A stretch of DNA of 64,000 bases from Armatimonadetes bacterium 55-13 (GTDB lineage: Bacteria; Armatimonadota; Fimbriimonadia; Fimbriimonadales; Fimbriimonadaceae), in the NCBI GenBank assembly GCA_001898035.1, contig MKRX01000001.1:78237-142236 (forward strand), read 5' to 3'. The notes below the pieces were generated by a model. That model was given only the letters and a program-made list of their open reading frames with translations. It did not search any database and was not told where the DNA came from. The position numbers were made by a program, and so were the translations under genes. Each line of letters starts with the position of its first letter. Position 1 is the first letter of the stretch. Of the stretch, positions 1 to 8,581 are shown in pieces.

Positions 1-7
1 AATTGCG

Positions 8-1249
8 ATGTTTAATCTTTGCAACTCCGAAGGGAGCAAGGCGCTTTCGAAGTTAGCGACTCGTGAAACGCAACTTACTTTGCTCGCGTGTGGAGGGCAC
101 ACGGACAAAGAGATTGCAAAGTCGCTAGGTATCCGGATAGGCACTGTCATAACGTTATGGGCGGCAATACGAGGAAAGCTTGGAATCAGCTCTCGTGCGG
201 CGGCGGTGGCGGCGATGGGCTGGGCGGTGGCGAAGATGGAAGCTCGTTACGTGCCGGAGTTGGAACATGTCTTCGTGGCCGACAAAGGCGAGTCGGCGGC
301 GGTAGTGGTTCTCAATCGTCACCAAGTAGTTTTGATGTGCAATCCGATCGCGGCCTCTGTATTCGAAACTCAACCGGGTTTGTCGTTCGACCGGTCTCCG
401 ATTATTCAAGCGGCAGAGACTCCTTTGCCATGGATTCGAACGGGCCCCGATGTGTACCAGGAAGGGGTGATTCGGGTTTCATTTCCTGGGGGTCGGGCGC
501 GGGCATTTATGGTTAGGTGTCGCTTTGAAACGGATGGCGTATTTGGCGAAATCGCTATTGTGACCATCGTTCCGGCGGGCATTGGAACCCCGACCGAGCT
601 GTCTTGGTCCGGCAAAGAAGAAGGAGGTGGAGCGGATTTGCTCCAACAGATGACAATGCGAGCGGTTGTTTTTCACGCTCAAGAACTCCTTGATCGTCAC
701 AGTGGCGAACTGGGATCGGAGGGAAAGCGGGTGCTAGATCGTCTCCGTTCTCAGGCGATACGGCTGGCGGAAGGATTGGCGGGGCAGGCGGCGATCTTCG
801 GGAGAACTCACCTCAGCGTGGCACTTGAGGAGGCGATGGCGATTTGCCACCTAAGTCTGACTCGAATTGAGATGGAAGATGCCGAATTTGAGGGCAATGT
901 CGGGGAACTGCGAACATGTTTGGTGAGCCTGATAGGAAACGCGGAAGCGCTAAGCAATGGGCGAGAGATCAGGGTTCTAGGTGAAAAATTCGATCAACGG
1001 TACCGGCTAATATTCGCGTGTTCGGGAACTCGGATCGATCTGGGAGCGCTCTCGTCGCAGTTCAGGGAGTTCGATGCCTTTGGTCATCCGGGGCGGGGTG
1101 GGGGCCTGGGCTTGGCTTCCTTTGGGCGAGCCGCCGCACGTTTGGGCGCGTTCCTCATTCCCACAGCCAGTCCTTCGTCTGGATTTGAACTCATTTTCGA
1201 TATACCTATTCGGCCGCCTTGCAGCGTTTGCGGTCAAGAACGAGAATAG
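8..1249 (+). CDS. LuxR-type HTH protein with PAS-like and histidine-kinase-like ATPase regions
   Basis: The first ~70 residues form a LuxR/GerE-type helix-turn-helix (TDKEIAKSLGIRIGTV, residues ~35-50). A PAS-like stretch follows at ~85-190 (VVVLNRHQVVLMCNPIAASVF). Residues ~215-265 look like a dimerisation/HisKA-like helical pair with a candidate His (VVFHAQELLDRH). The C-terminal ~130 residues resemble a GHKL ATPase: an N-box-like LVSLIGNAEA and a G-box GRGGGLGLA. Having the HTH at the N-terminus and the ATPase-like domain at the C-terminus is unusual for a two-component protein. It may be a cytoplasmic one-component regulator with a degenerate kinase core. No membrane segment is seen. The start lies 7 nt from the window edge, so an upstream ribosome binding site cannot be judged. 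Family-level confidence is good; the role is unknown. Confidence 0.7.
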   Translation: MFNLCNSEGSKALSKLATRETQLTLLACGGHTDKEIAKSLGIRIGTVITLWAAIRGKLGISSRAAAVAAMGWAVAKMEARYVPELEHVFVADKGESAAVVVLNRHQVVLMCNPIAASVFETQPGLSFDRSPIIQAAETPLPWIRTGPDVYQEGVIRVSFPGGRARAFMVRCRFETDGVFGEIAIVTIVPAGIGTPTELSWSGKEEGGGADLLQQMTMRAVVFHAQELLDRHSGELGSEGKRVLDRLRSQAIRLAEGLAGQAAIFGRTHLSVALEEAMAICHLSLTRIEMEDAEFEGNVGELRTCLVSLIGNAEALSNGREIRVLGEKFDQRYRLIFACSGTRIDLGALSSQFREFDAFGHPGRGGGLGLASFGRAAARLGAFLIPTASPSSGFELIFDIPIRPPCSVCGQERE

Positions 1250-1274
1250 GCCTCCAGGTTCGAATGAATTTTGA

Positions 1275-1303
1275 TTGACCCGTATATCAATCTGTCGTAC
1301 AAT
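1275..1303 (+). promoter_or_regulatory. Sigma-70 promoter of the sugar ABC operon
   Basis: TTGACC (1275-1280), a 17-bp spacer, then TACAAT (1298-1303). Transcription would start near 1310, about 22 nt before the ATG at 1332. No Shine-Dalgarno sequence is visible in that leader. Confidence 0.75.
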
Positions 1304-1305
1304 GC

Positions 1306-1331
1306 GATTTGACGCTATGTCGCGTTAAATC
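1306..1331. promoter_or_regulatory. Candidate operator: 10-bp inverted repeat over the transcription start
   Basis: GATTTGACGC (1306-1315) and GCGTTAAATC (1322-1331) are inverted repeats with one mismatch and a 6-nt centre. The element fills the gap between the -10 box and the start codon of the sugar transporter, where a LacI/GntR-type repressor would block transcription. No regulator gene is adjacent, so the assignment is inference. Confidence 0.4.
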
Positions 1332-3734
1332 ATGGAACGCCGAAGGACGATCTTCGCTCGCTGCCTACTCGCTTTGGGTATGGCCATTTCAACGGGTTTG
1401 GCCAGTGCCAAAGACGTTACGCTCCGCTTTACGGTTTGGGATGGCGATGAATCGCTGAAGATCCTCCGTCAGCTCTGTCGCCGGTTCGAGGAGGAGAACC
1501 CAGGCATCAAGGTTAAGCTCGAGAACTTTGAGTTCACCTTGTATCACCAGAAAATGCTGGTGACCTATGCCGGGAATGCCGCGCCAGATGTGGCGATGAT
1601 GGACATGGGGCACTTTCAGGCCCTGGCCAAGCGGCACGCCTTGCTTCCCCTGAATTCCTTCTTTGAGAAGGAGCCGGGGTTCAACATTAAGGACTACTAC
1701 GAGCCAATCGTGGACGCACACTCGCTGGACGGCGAGGTGTACGTTTTGCCGCGCGACATCGCGCCGATGGGCTTGGTCTATTACAACAAGAAGATGTTCG
1801 ATGAGGCGGGGTTGCCTTATCCGGACGGATCCTGGACCTGGGATTTTCATGCTCGACCGGAGCTGAAGAATAAAGACTTTTTGTGGGTGTGCGAACAGCT
1901 CATGAAGAAGGATGCCAAGGGAAAGATTCAGCGTTGGGCGTTCGCGACGGCCTGGCCGGAACTCTTGGCTCGAGACTTCCTTTACTCCACCGGTGGGAAG
2001 CTGGCTGACGACCTTCAGCATCCGACGAAGGTGATGTGGGGGGACGAGAAGGCAATAAGAGCCTATCAGTTCGCCTCCGACTTCATGAACAAGCTGAAGT
2101 TCATGCCAAACAGCACGGAGACGACGGGGGTCATGATGTCGACCACCCAGCAACTGTTCGCCTCTCAGAAGATCGCGATGTTTCAGAGCGGGATTTGGGA
2201 AGTTCCGAACATGCGCCGGATGCTGAAGCCGGGCTCGAAGGAGTTTTTCGACTGGGACATTACGCTGTTTCCTGCTTATAAAGACGGGACACGGGCGATG
2301 CCAACGGGAGGCTCGGGGTATTCGATTGTGAGTTCGACCCCGCATCCGGAAGAGGCCTGGCGGTTGGTCAAATTTATGGCGGGGCCGGTGGGGATGGAAG
2401 CGATGGCGAAGGCGGGAATTGCTCAGCCTGCGATTCGCTCCCTGGCGCTGACGAAGGACGTCTGGCTTCCGGGGCCGAATACGCCGGTGGAGCAGCTCTA
2501 TCCGCACAGCCGCATCGTGACGGACCGGGCCGTGCCGTTTGTGAAGTTTGATCCTACGGCGGACTATTGGCCGAGCGTTGCTGAGCGGCTTGGCACCGGG
2601 CTGGACTTGCTTTGGAACGGGCAGGACACGGCAAAGAACGTGTTGGGGAACAGTCAAGCGATTGGACAGGAGCGGCTTGACACGATTTTGAAGGAGGAGG
2701 ATCTTCCTCAATTCAATTGGGTGGTGGGGGTTGGGCTGGGCGTGGCTCTGGTCACGGCGATCTTGCTTTGCATCTATCTACCGGAGAAGCACAAGCCTTA
2801 CACGAACCGGGAGAAGGGCGAAAGCAGGGCGGCTTATAAGTTTCTTTCGCCGTGGCTGATTGGTTTGATCGTGTTTACGGTTGGTCCGATCATTCTCTCG
2901 CTTCTGATGAGCTTCGCAGATTGGGACATGATTCAGCCCGCCAAGTTCCGGGGAATGGGGAACTACTCGGAGGCGCTTAGCGAGGCGCTGTTCTGGAAGT
3001 CGCTGATGGTGACGACCATCTACACGGTGTTTTCGGTGCCGATGGGAATCATCGGGTCGTTGCTCTTGGCGCTTCTGTTGAATCAGAAGGTGCGAGGGGT
3101 GGCGTTATTCCGCACGATGTACTACATTCCTTCGCTCACCAGTCTGGTGGCGGCCTCGCTGATCTGGAGGAAGGTTTTTAACCCGGAAAACGGGCTTTTG
3201 AACGCGCTGCTTTATGGCTCGGACGGGCACGGGTGGTTAGGCGCGACGTTGAGTCAGGTGGCAGGGACTCCCGGAAAGCAGGTGGACTGGTTAGGGACGC
3301 CTTCGATGGCTCTTCCGGCCCTGATTCTGATGTCGATTTGGGGGGTAGGCGGCGGAACGGTGATCTTGTTGGCCGGACTGCAGAACGTTCCCCAACCGGA
3401 GTTGGAAGCGGCGACGTTAGACGGGGCCGGGGTTTGGAAGCGGTTCTGGGCGGTGACTTTCCCACGAATCACGCCGACGCTGTTCTTCTGTTTGGTGACG
3501 GGGCTGATTGGGAGCTTCCAGGTGTTCACCCAGTCGTTGGTGATGACGAACGGAGGGCCGAACGATATGACCCGGTTCTTCATGTTGCGCATCTACCAGG
3601 TGGCGTTTGAGTCGCTTCGGATGGGTTATGCCTCGGCGCTCTCTTGGGTGCTGTTCTTTATCATTTTGTTGGTGACCTTGGTGCAGTTTCGGGCACAGAG
3701 GAAATGGGTTTATTACGAATCGGAGGCTAAATAG
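1332..3734 (+). CDS. Sugar ABC transporter: solute-binding protein fused to MalF-type permease
   Basis: An 800-residue fusion. Residues 1-27 form a signal peptide (RRRTIFARCLLALGMAIS...ASA). Residues ~28-450 are a family-1 extracellular sugar-binding protein. A membrane segment at ~457-477 links it to a MalF-like permease (~490-800) with about six further helices. The coupling EAA loop is at ~692 (EAATLDGAGVWKRFWAVTFP). Ordinary systems encode the two parts as separate proteins of ~430 and ~300 residues, so the binding protein here is tethered to its own permease. The next gene is the MalG-type partner and begins directly after this stop codon. No ATPase is nearby, so a shared MsmX/UgpC-type ATPase elsewhere is likely. 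The substrate is unknown, probably an oligosaccharide. Confidence 0.93.
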   Translation: MERRRTIFARCLLALGMAISTGLASAKDVTLRFTVWDGDESLKILRQLCRRFEEENPGIKVKLENFEFTLYHQKMLVTYAGNAAPDVAMMDMGHFQALAKRHALLPLNSFFEKEPGFNIKDYYEPIVDAHSLDGEVYVLPRDIAPMGLVYYNKKMFDEAGLPYPDGSWTWDFHARPELKNKDFLWVCEQLMKKDAKGKIQRWAFATAWPELLARDFLYSTGGKLADDLQHPTKVMWGDEKAIRAYQFASDFMNKLKFMPNSTETTGVMMSTTQQLFASQKIAMFQSGIWEVPNMRRMLKPGSKEFFDWDITLFPAYKDGTRAMPTGGSGYSIVSSTPHPEEAWRLVKFMAGPVGMEAMAKAGIAQPAIRSLALTKDVWLPGPNTPVEQLYPHSRIVTDRAVPFVKFDPTADYWPSVAERLGTGLDLLWNGQDTAKNVLGNSQAIGQERLDTILKEEDLPQFNWVVGVGLGVALVTAILLCIYLPEKHKPYTNREKGESRAAYKFLSPWLIGLIVFTVGPIILSLLMSFADWDMIQPAKFRGMGNYSEALSEALFWKSLMVTTIYTVFSVPMGIIGSLLLALLLNQKVRGVALFRTMYYIPSLTSLVAASLIWRKVFNPENGLLNALLYGSDGHGWLGATLSQVAGTPGKQVDWLGTPSMALPALILMSIWGVGGGTVILLAGLQNVPQPELEAATLDGAGVWKRFWAVTFPRITPTLFFCLVTGLIGSFQVFTQSLVMTNGGPNDMTRFFMLRIYQVAFESLRMGYASALSWVLFFIILLVTLVQFRAQRKWVYYESEAK

Positions 3735-4640
3735 ATGGCTTCAATCGTGTCTCGACAAGTGGCTCGGTCCGAAGCAGAGCATTACGCTCGCGCGGCGAAA
3801 CGGGGCGAGTTTGTTTCTCGGGTTCTGAAAGTTGGGGTGTGGATTGCGCTCTTGGTGGGAGCGGTGGCGTTTTTGATGCCGCTCTACATCATGGTGGTGA
3901 TGTCGCTGAAGACGCCGGCGGAGATTGCGAAGTCGAGCGCTTGGGCTTGGCCGCAGGAATTGACTTGGGAGAACTTTAAAACGGTTCTGACGAATCCCAA
4001 TGCTCCGTTCTTCGCGTTCTTGCGGAACTCGGCGGTGATCGCTTCGTTTAGCACGGTCGGGGTTATCTTGTCTTCGAGCATGGTGGCGTATCCGTTTGCG
4101 CGGCTGAAGTTTCGCGGACGGGATCGGTTGTTTGTGCTGTTGTTGAGCACGATGATGCTGCCAGGGATCGTGACGTTGATTCCTTCGTTCTTGCTTTTCA
4201 GGAACCTGCACTGGATCGATACGAATTTGCCTTTGATTGTGCCGGCGTTCTTTGGCGGGGGCGCCTATAACATCTTCTTGCTAAGGCAGTTCTTCATGGG
4301 GATTCCAAGGGAGTTGGATGAGGCGGCGATCTTGGATGGCGCGAATCATGCGACGATCTTTTGGCGCGTGATCATGCCTAATTCGGGGGCGGCGTTGGCG
4401 ACGGTCGGGGTCTTCTGCTTTATCTATCAGTGGAAAGACTTTATGGGGCCGTTGATCTTCTTGAACGATCCGGAGAAGCAGACGTTGGAGCTGGGGCTGC
4501 GGACTTATCAGCAGTTGAACGCAGAGCGATGGGAGCTTTTGATGGCGGGCTCGGTGTTGGTCATCATTCCGTTGATCGTGATCTTTATGGTTGGGCAGAA
4601 GTACTTCGTGCGGGGCATTGTGATGACGGGCGGGAAGTAG
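3735..4640 (+). CDS. Sugar ABC transporter permease, MalG/UgpE type
   Basis: 301 residues with six predicted membrane helices, the first at ~35-57 after a cytoplasmic N-terminus. The MalG-family EAA loop is at ~196 (EAAILDGANHATIFWRVIMP). The ATG follows the upstream stop codon with no gap, so the two permease genes are co-transcribed and probably translationally coupled. It should form a heterodimer with the permease half of the upstream fusion protein and contact a cytoplasmic ATPase encoded elsewhere. Confidence 0.93.
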   Translation: MASIVSRQVARSEAEHYARAAKRGEFVSRVLKVGVWIALLVGAVAFLMPLYIMVVMSLKTPAEIAKSSAWAWPQELTWENFKTVLTNPNAPFFAFLRNSAVIASFSTVGVILSSSMVAYPFARLKFRGRDRLFVLLLSTMMLPGIVTLIPSFLLFRNLHWIDTNLPLIVPAFFGGGAYNIFLLRQFFMGIPRELDEAAILDGANHATIFWRVIMPNSGAALATVGVFCFIYQWKDFMGPLIFLNDPEKQTLELGLRTYQQLNAERWELLMAGSVLVIIPLIVIFMVGQKYFVRGIVMTGGK

Positions 4641-4675
4641 CCCACTCGCAATGGGGATTGGCTCATAATTCCTCT

Positions 4676-5176
4676 GTGCGAATCTTAACGGCGGGGTACG
4701 GGAACCGGGGTTTTGAGGGGTTTCTGGCGGTGCTTCGTCGGCACGGGGTGACGCACTTGGTGGATGTGCGGTCGGTGCCGCAGTCTAGCTATTGGGAAGA
4801 TTTTCGGCGGGAGCGGTTGGCGCTTTTGATGCGCGATACGGAGATTCGCTATATCTACATGGGGGATACCCTGGGTGGGGTGGATGGGAGCCCGGTCTTG
4901 TGCAAGGTCCCAGATTCGGTGGATCTAGAGCCTTTGCGGGCGGAGCCGAAGTTGGAGTTGGGGCTTCGGAAGCTGATGGAAGCGGCGGGTGATCCTTCGC
5001 GAAAGATCCTTTTGATGTGCGGGTGTTTACGACCGCATCGGTGCCATCGGTCGCGGCTTTTGGGACCGGCGTTGGTAGCTCGCGGGGTGGAGCTGTTTCA
5101 TCTGGACGAGCATGGGGAGCCGGTTTCGCAGGCTCAGGTGGAGGCGGAAGCAGAGCCGCAGGGGAGTTTGTTTTAG
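4676..5176 (+). CDS. DUF488 family protein
   Basis: 166 residues from a GTG start (MRILTAGYGNRGFEGFLAVL). It carries the DUF488 hallmarks: N-terminal TAGYGNRG, LVDVRSVPQS near 30, a central CKVPDS, and the late motif LLMCGCLRPHRCHRSRLL. The function of the family is unknown. The family fold suggests a small-ligand or nucleotide-binding enzyme, but no activity can be assigned. The GTG is preferred because the TAGYG motif normally begins within a few residues of the start. A CATAAT box ends 6 nt upstream of the GTG and no Shine-Dalgarno is present, compatible with a leaderless mRNA. It follows the sugar permease by 35 nt. Confidence 0.85.
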   Translation: MRILTAGYGNRGFEGFLAVLRRHGVTHLVDVRSVPQSSYWEDFRRERLALLMRDTEIRYIYMGDTLGGVDGSPVLCKVPDSVDLEPLRAEPKLELGLRKLMEAAGDPSRKILLMCGCLRPHRCHRSRLLGPALVARGVELFHLDEHGEPVSQAQVEAEAEPQGSLF

Positions 5177-5242
5177 GCGATTGCCTTGCAGTGGCTTTGC
5201 TTTGCTTGGCTCTTGCCTTGCTTGGCGGGGCGCCCATGCCAC

Positions 5243-7183
5243 TTAGCCTTCTTGGAGGTATTCGCGGACTTGTTCGGCGAGGCGTTTGGTCATGGTGGGG
5301 ACGGCGGCGAGGTCTTCTACGGTGGCGCGGCGGATGCCTTCTACCGAGCCGAACGTTCTGAGCAAGAGTCTTCGGCGGCGGGGGCCGATGCCGGGGATTT
5401 CTTCGATGGCGGAGCCGGTCATTCGTTTATCGCGGAGTTTGCGGTGGAAGGAAATGGCGAAGCGGTGGGCTTCGTCTCTTAGCTTTCGGAGCAAGAGCAA
5501 GCCGGGGGAATTGAGCGGGAGTTCGAAGTCTCGGTACTCGTAGGCGTCAGAGACGCCCTCAAACTTGTAGGGGAGATCGCGAGCGCGGCCGGGATCGGAT
5601 TCCATTTCTTCCCGGGGAACGTTTGAGGCAGGCGGAACGTGGGTCGGTTGGTAGATGATCTCGTGGCGCTTGGCGAGGCCGACCATGGGGACGGAGAGTC
5701 GGAGATCATCCCGTGCCTTGAGGGCGGCGGCGAGTTGTCCCTTGCCGCCGTCGATCATGATGAGATCGGGAAGCTTGGCGAACTTTTCATCGCCGTCCAG
5801 GTAGGCGCGGAGGCGGCGGGTGATAACTTCGTGCATCATGGCGAAGTCATTCGGGCTCTCGGGGTGCCAGCGGATTTTAAAGCGACGGTATTCGGCCTTG
5901 GCAGCTTCTCCGTTTTCGACGACGACCATTGAGCCGACGGGAGCGGTGCCCTGGATATTTGAGATGTCATAGCCCTCGACTCGGAGGGGCAGGGTGGGGA
6001 GGCCCAGGGTTTCTTGGAGTTGGCTCATGGCCTCTTCGGCCCAGGCTTCCTTTTGGCTGAGTTCCTGACTAAATAGCGCCAAGGCTTGTTCGGCGTTGTT
6101 CGCGGCCATGTCCACCAGACGGAGCTTTTCTCCACCCTGAGGGACTTCGACCGTAACGGCGGCGCCTCTTCGTTGGCGGAGCCAAGACTGGACAATGTTT
6201 CGTTCTTCGATCTCGACGGGGAGCAGGATCTCGCGTGGGACCTCGGGGGCTTGTGCGTAGTACTGCTTGACGAATTCTTGGACCGCCTCTTGGGTGGGAG
6301 CCTCGCTGGCGCCGTCAAGAATGAACTGCCGTTGACCGATGAGCTTGCCACCTCGGACATAAAGCATTTGGATGGCGGCTCCGCGGTCGTCTTTTACGAC
6401 GGCGATCACGTCTTGGTCGGTTTGGTCGCTGGAGAGGACCTTTTGTTTTTGGAGGACGTTCTCGATGGCTTGGATTTGGTCGCGGATTTGGGCGGCGCGT
6501 TCGAAATCCAGGTTTTCGGCGGCTTCGTTCATCTCGCGTTTGAGGTCGTTGACCATAGACTCTTCGCGACCTTGAAGGAAGCGCTCTACTTTTCCGACGA
6601 CTTCTTTGTATTCCTTGGAGTCGGCAAGACCAGCGCAAGGGCCGAGGCAGCGGTTGAGGTGATAGTAGAGGCAGGGGCGCTGTTCTTCCCGACCGCTCCA
6701 ACTCTTTCCGCAGGGGATGAGGGGGAAGACTTTGTGGAGTAGGTCGAGGGTGTCTCGGACCGAGAACGCGGAGGTGTAGGGACCGAAGTATTTGGCTCCG
6801 TCTTTCTTCACACGCCGGGTGAACATGACGCGGGGGAACTTCTCGTTGGTGATTGTGATGTAGGGGTAGCTCTTATCGTCCCTCAGGCGGACATTGAAGG
6901 GGGGACGGTGCTCCTTGATGAGATTGCATTCAAGGACGAGGGCTTCGACTTCGCTATCGACGACGATCCACTCCATGTCCCGGACTTTGGACACGAGGCG
7001 GGCGATTCGGAGGCCGTGGCGGGCGGAGTCTTGGAAGTAGCTACGGACCCGGTTTCGGAGGTTGATGGCCTTTCCCACGTAGAGGACGTTTTCCTTTTCG
7101 TCCTTGTAGATGTAGCAACCCGGGTTGGTAGGAAGAAGCTTGAGCTTTTCCGTGACCTGGTCGGGGAGCTTGGTCTTTTTCAT
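5243..7183 (-). CDS. uvrC: Excinuclease ABC subunit C
   Basis: 646 residues, the usual UvrC length. Domains in order: GIY-YIG nuclease at ~20-100 (PGCYIYKDE...LYVGKA) for the 3' incision; a Cys-containing region around 160-185 (CGKSW, CLYYHLNRCLGPC); the UvrB-binding UVR motif at ~215-245 (NEAAENLDFERAAQIRDQI); the RNase H-like UvrC domain for the 5' incision (DYDISNIQG-like sequence, then LIMIDGGKGQL); and a C-terminal tandem helix-hairpin-helix (EEIPGIGPRRRRLLLRTFGS). It acts in the cytoplasm with UvrA and UvrB in nucleotide excision repair. Neither partner gene is in the window. It is divergent from the redoxin-like gene. All key motifs appear intact. Confidence 0.97.
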   Translation of the reverse strand: MKKTKLPDQVTEKLKLLPTNPGCYIYKDEKENVLYVGKAINLRNRVRSYFQDSARHGLRIARLVSKVRDMEWIVVDSEVEALVLECNLIKEHRPPFNVRLRDDKSYPYITITNEKFPRVMFTRRVKKDGAKYFGPYTSAFSVRDTLDLLHKVFPLIPCGKSWSGREEQRPCLYYHLNRCLGPCAGLADSKEYKEVVGKVERFLQGREESMVNDLKREMNEAAENLDFERAAQIRDQIQAIENVLQKQKVLSSDQTDQDVIAVVKDDRGAAIQMLYVRGGKLIGQRQFILDGASEAPTQEAVQEFVKQYYAQAPEVPREILLPVEIEERNIVQSWLRQRRGAAVTVEVPQGGEKLRLVDMAANNAEQALALFSQELSQKEAWAEEAMSQLQETLGLPTLPLRVEGYDISNIQGTAPVGSMVVVENGEAAKAEYRRFKIRWHPESPNDFAMMHEVITRRLRAYLDGDEKFAKLPDLIMIDGGKGQLAAALKARDDLRLSVPMVGLAKRHEIIYQPTHVPPASNVPREEMESDPGRARDLPYKFEGVSDAYEYRDFELPLNSPGLLLLRKLRDEAHRFAISFHRKLRDKRMTGSAIEEIPGIGPRRRRLLLRTFGSVEGIRRATVEDLAAVPTMTKRLAEQVREYLQEG

Positions 7184-7343
7184 GGGATCGTAAGCGTTCT
7201 ACGTTGTAGTTTGTCTTCTATTTTGTCGTACAGGGCTTTCGTTCTCACGGAAGTTGTACATCGGGCAAAAGGCCGACAGAAGGGTCGGATGGAACCTACC
7301 TATGCTGAACATGGGTCATTGGCCTTTAGTGGAGGAATAAACA

Positions 7344-7925
7344 ATGCTTGGAAGTTTAGCTTTGGGATTTGCAGTATCGACGATATTGGGCTCTCCTTCT
7401 GGATGCGCATCGGCGAAACAGAGCTTAACGCCGGGAGACTTGGCGCCCGAGTTTTTGATTAGCTCAATCGAAGGGAAACGGCTGTCTCTAAAGGATCTGC
7501 GAGGGGAAGGGGTGGTCTTTCTCTACTTCATCAAGGATGGGGATTCGGTGAACAACGATGCGATGCCCTACATCCATCGCCTGATCAGAGCCTACTATCC
7601 GAACGAGCATGCCAAGTTTTTTGGCGTCATTAATGTCGATCAGAGCCGTGCCAGGGCGTGGAATGCGGAAATCAATCCACCGTACAAGCTCCTGTTGGAT
7701 CCGAGAGGAGACTTGATTTACAAGTACAAGATCGAGAGCTCACCGGCAATCGTGGAGATCGATACTGAGGGCAAGATCGTGAAGGAGTGGCAAGGGTTTT
7801 CGGGGTACTGGCTGAAGGACCTCAATGGATTCGTCTCCAAGGCCACTCGAAAGCCATTAAAACAGTTCGATTTCAGCAAGACTCCGTCCGTCACTCAGTT
7901 TGGTAGGCCTTATCGCGGAGGGTAG
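7344..7925 (+). CDS. Secreted AhpC/TSA-like redoxin lacking catalytic cysteines
   Basis: 193 residues with an N-terminal signal sequence ending near CASA-KQ. The rest has a thioredoxin/peroxiredoxin fold pattern: GDLAPEFLISSIEGKRLSLKDLRG, then VVFLYFIKDGDS, PYKLLLDPRGDLIYKY, SSPAIVEIDTEGKIV with the cis-Pro region, and a final helix. Where AhpC or TlpA proteins carry a peroxidatic Cys or CxxC, this protein has KDGDS, and the only Cys lies in the signal peptide. It therefore cannot be a standard thiol peroxidase or disulfide reductase. It may be a binding or structural derivative. A good ribosome binding site (GGAGG, 9 nt before the ATG) fixes the start. It stands alone, between uvrC and the ECF sigma gene. 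Confidence 0.75.
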   Translation: MLGSLALGFAVSTILGSPSGCASAKQSLTPGDLAPEFLISSIEGKRLSLKDLRGEGVVFLYFIKDGDSVNNDAMPYIHRLIRAYYPNEHAKFFGVINVDQSRARAWNAEINPPYKLLLDPRGDLIYKYKIESSPAIVEIDTEGKIVKEWQGFSGYWLKDLNGFVSKATRKPLKQFDFSKTPSVTQFGRPYRGG

Positions 7926-7966
7926 GGAACATTCGCCGAGGTGTGTGCATTACGTGATGTGAGAAT

Positions 7967-7997
7967 GGGAACGCCCATTGATTTACCGAGCGTTCCC
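7967..7997 (+). promoter_or_regulatory. Possible ECF-type autoregulatory promoter / inverted repeat
   Basis: GGGAACG (7967-7973) and CGTTCCC (7991-7997) are perfect inverted repeats 17 bp apart, just upstream of the sigma-factor gene. GGAAC followed after 18 bp by CGTT also resembles the -35/-10 layout of ECF promoters, which often sit before their own sigma gene. The spacing is slightly longer than the commonest 16-17 bp. Confidence 0.35.
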
Positions 7998-8005
7998 TCG
8001 CGCAC

Positions 8006-8581
8006 ATGCCTACCTTTTCCGGCTCGATGTATTATGGGGTTCAACGTGGCCACACGGGGGTCACGGGCGATGCCTTAATGCGGGACTTCGAATCTCAATT
8101 GCGACGAGAACTCCCCACGCTGTTTCGCGTGGCGAAGCGGCTTGCCCGCAATGCTGAAGAAGCGGAGGATCTGGTGGGGCAGACGCTTTACAGCGCTTGC
8201 AAAGCGCAGAAGTCTTTCGATGGGCAGTATTTGCGAAGTTGGCTCATCCGAATCATGCGAAACGAGTTCAATACTGTTTTGCGGCGTGAAGGATCGCGAC
8301 CTACGTTGGTGCTAGAAGAGCACGAAAGCGTGGTGGATCCTTTTTGGGACGAAGTCTCTTGGCGGGTGGACGCGGAAACAATATTAAGGGAACTGCAAAA
8401 CTTGAGTTCTGAACACCGGTTGATTATTCAGCTGTGCGACGTTGAGGAGATGAGCTACGAGGAAGCGGCGGCGGCTCTGGAAATTCCGCTTGGAACCGTT
8501 CGTTCTCGACTCTTTCGCGCGCGGGCCAAACTGCGCGACCACTTAGCCGGCCGGATCACGGTGGAAGGGGGCGTCCGATGA
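8006..8581 (+). CDS. ECF-family RNA polymerase sigma factor
   Basis: 191 residues. The sigma-70 region 2 lies at ~30-95 (FRVAKRLARNAEEAEDLVGQTLYSAC, LRSWLIRIMRNEFN). Region 4 lies at ~128-180 (LSSEHRLIIQLCDVEEMSYEEA..IPLGTVRSRLFRARAKL). There is no region 1 or 3, as expected for the ECF group. An internal ATG at 8078 (MRDFES) is an alternative start that would remove a non-conserved 24-residue extension. The gene overlaps the next by 4 nt (ATGA). The downstream membrane protein is therefore very probably its anti-sigma partner. The signal is unknown. Confidence 0.92.
   Translation: MPTFSGSMYYGVQRGHTGVTGDALMRDFESQLRRELPTLFRVAKRLARNAEEAEDLVGQTLYSACKAQKSFDGQYLRSWLIRIMRNEFNTVLRREGSRPTLVLEEHESVVDPFWDEVSWRVDAETILRELQNLSSEHRLIIQLCDVEEMSYEEAAAALEIPLGTVRSRLFRARAKLRDHLAGRITVEGGVR

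Noticed and set aside
1389..2711. 440-codon open frame on the minus strand
   Set aside because: It lies entirely antisense to the sugar-binding domain, is Arg/Pro/His-rich without motifs, and is explained by codon bias of the real gene.
5177..5242. CTTGC/GCTTTGC repeats between DUF488 and uvrC
   Set aside because: Only a few imperfect units in 60 bp; no hairpin or spacing pattern that suggests a functional repeat.
6086..6742. 218-codon open frame on the plus strand
   Set aside because: Antisense shadow of uvrC, which is complete and has all motifs.
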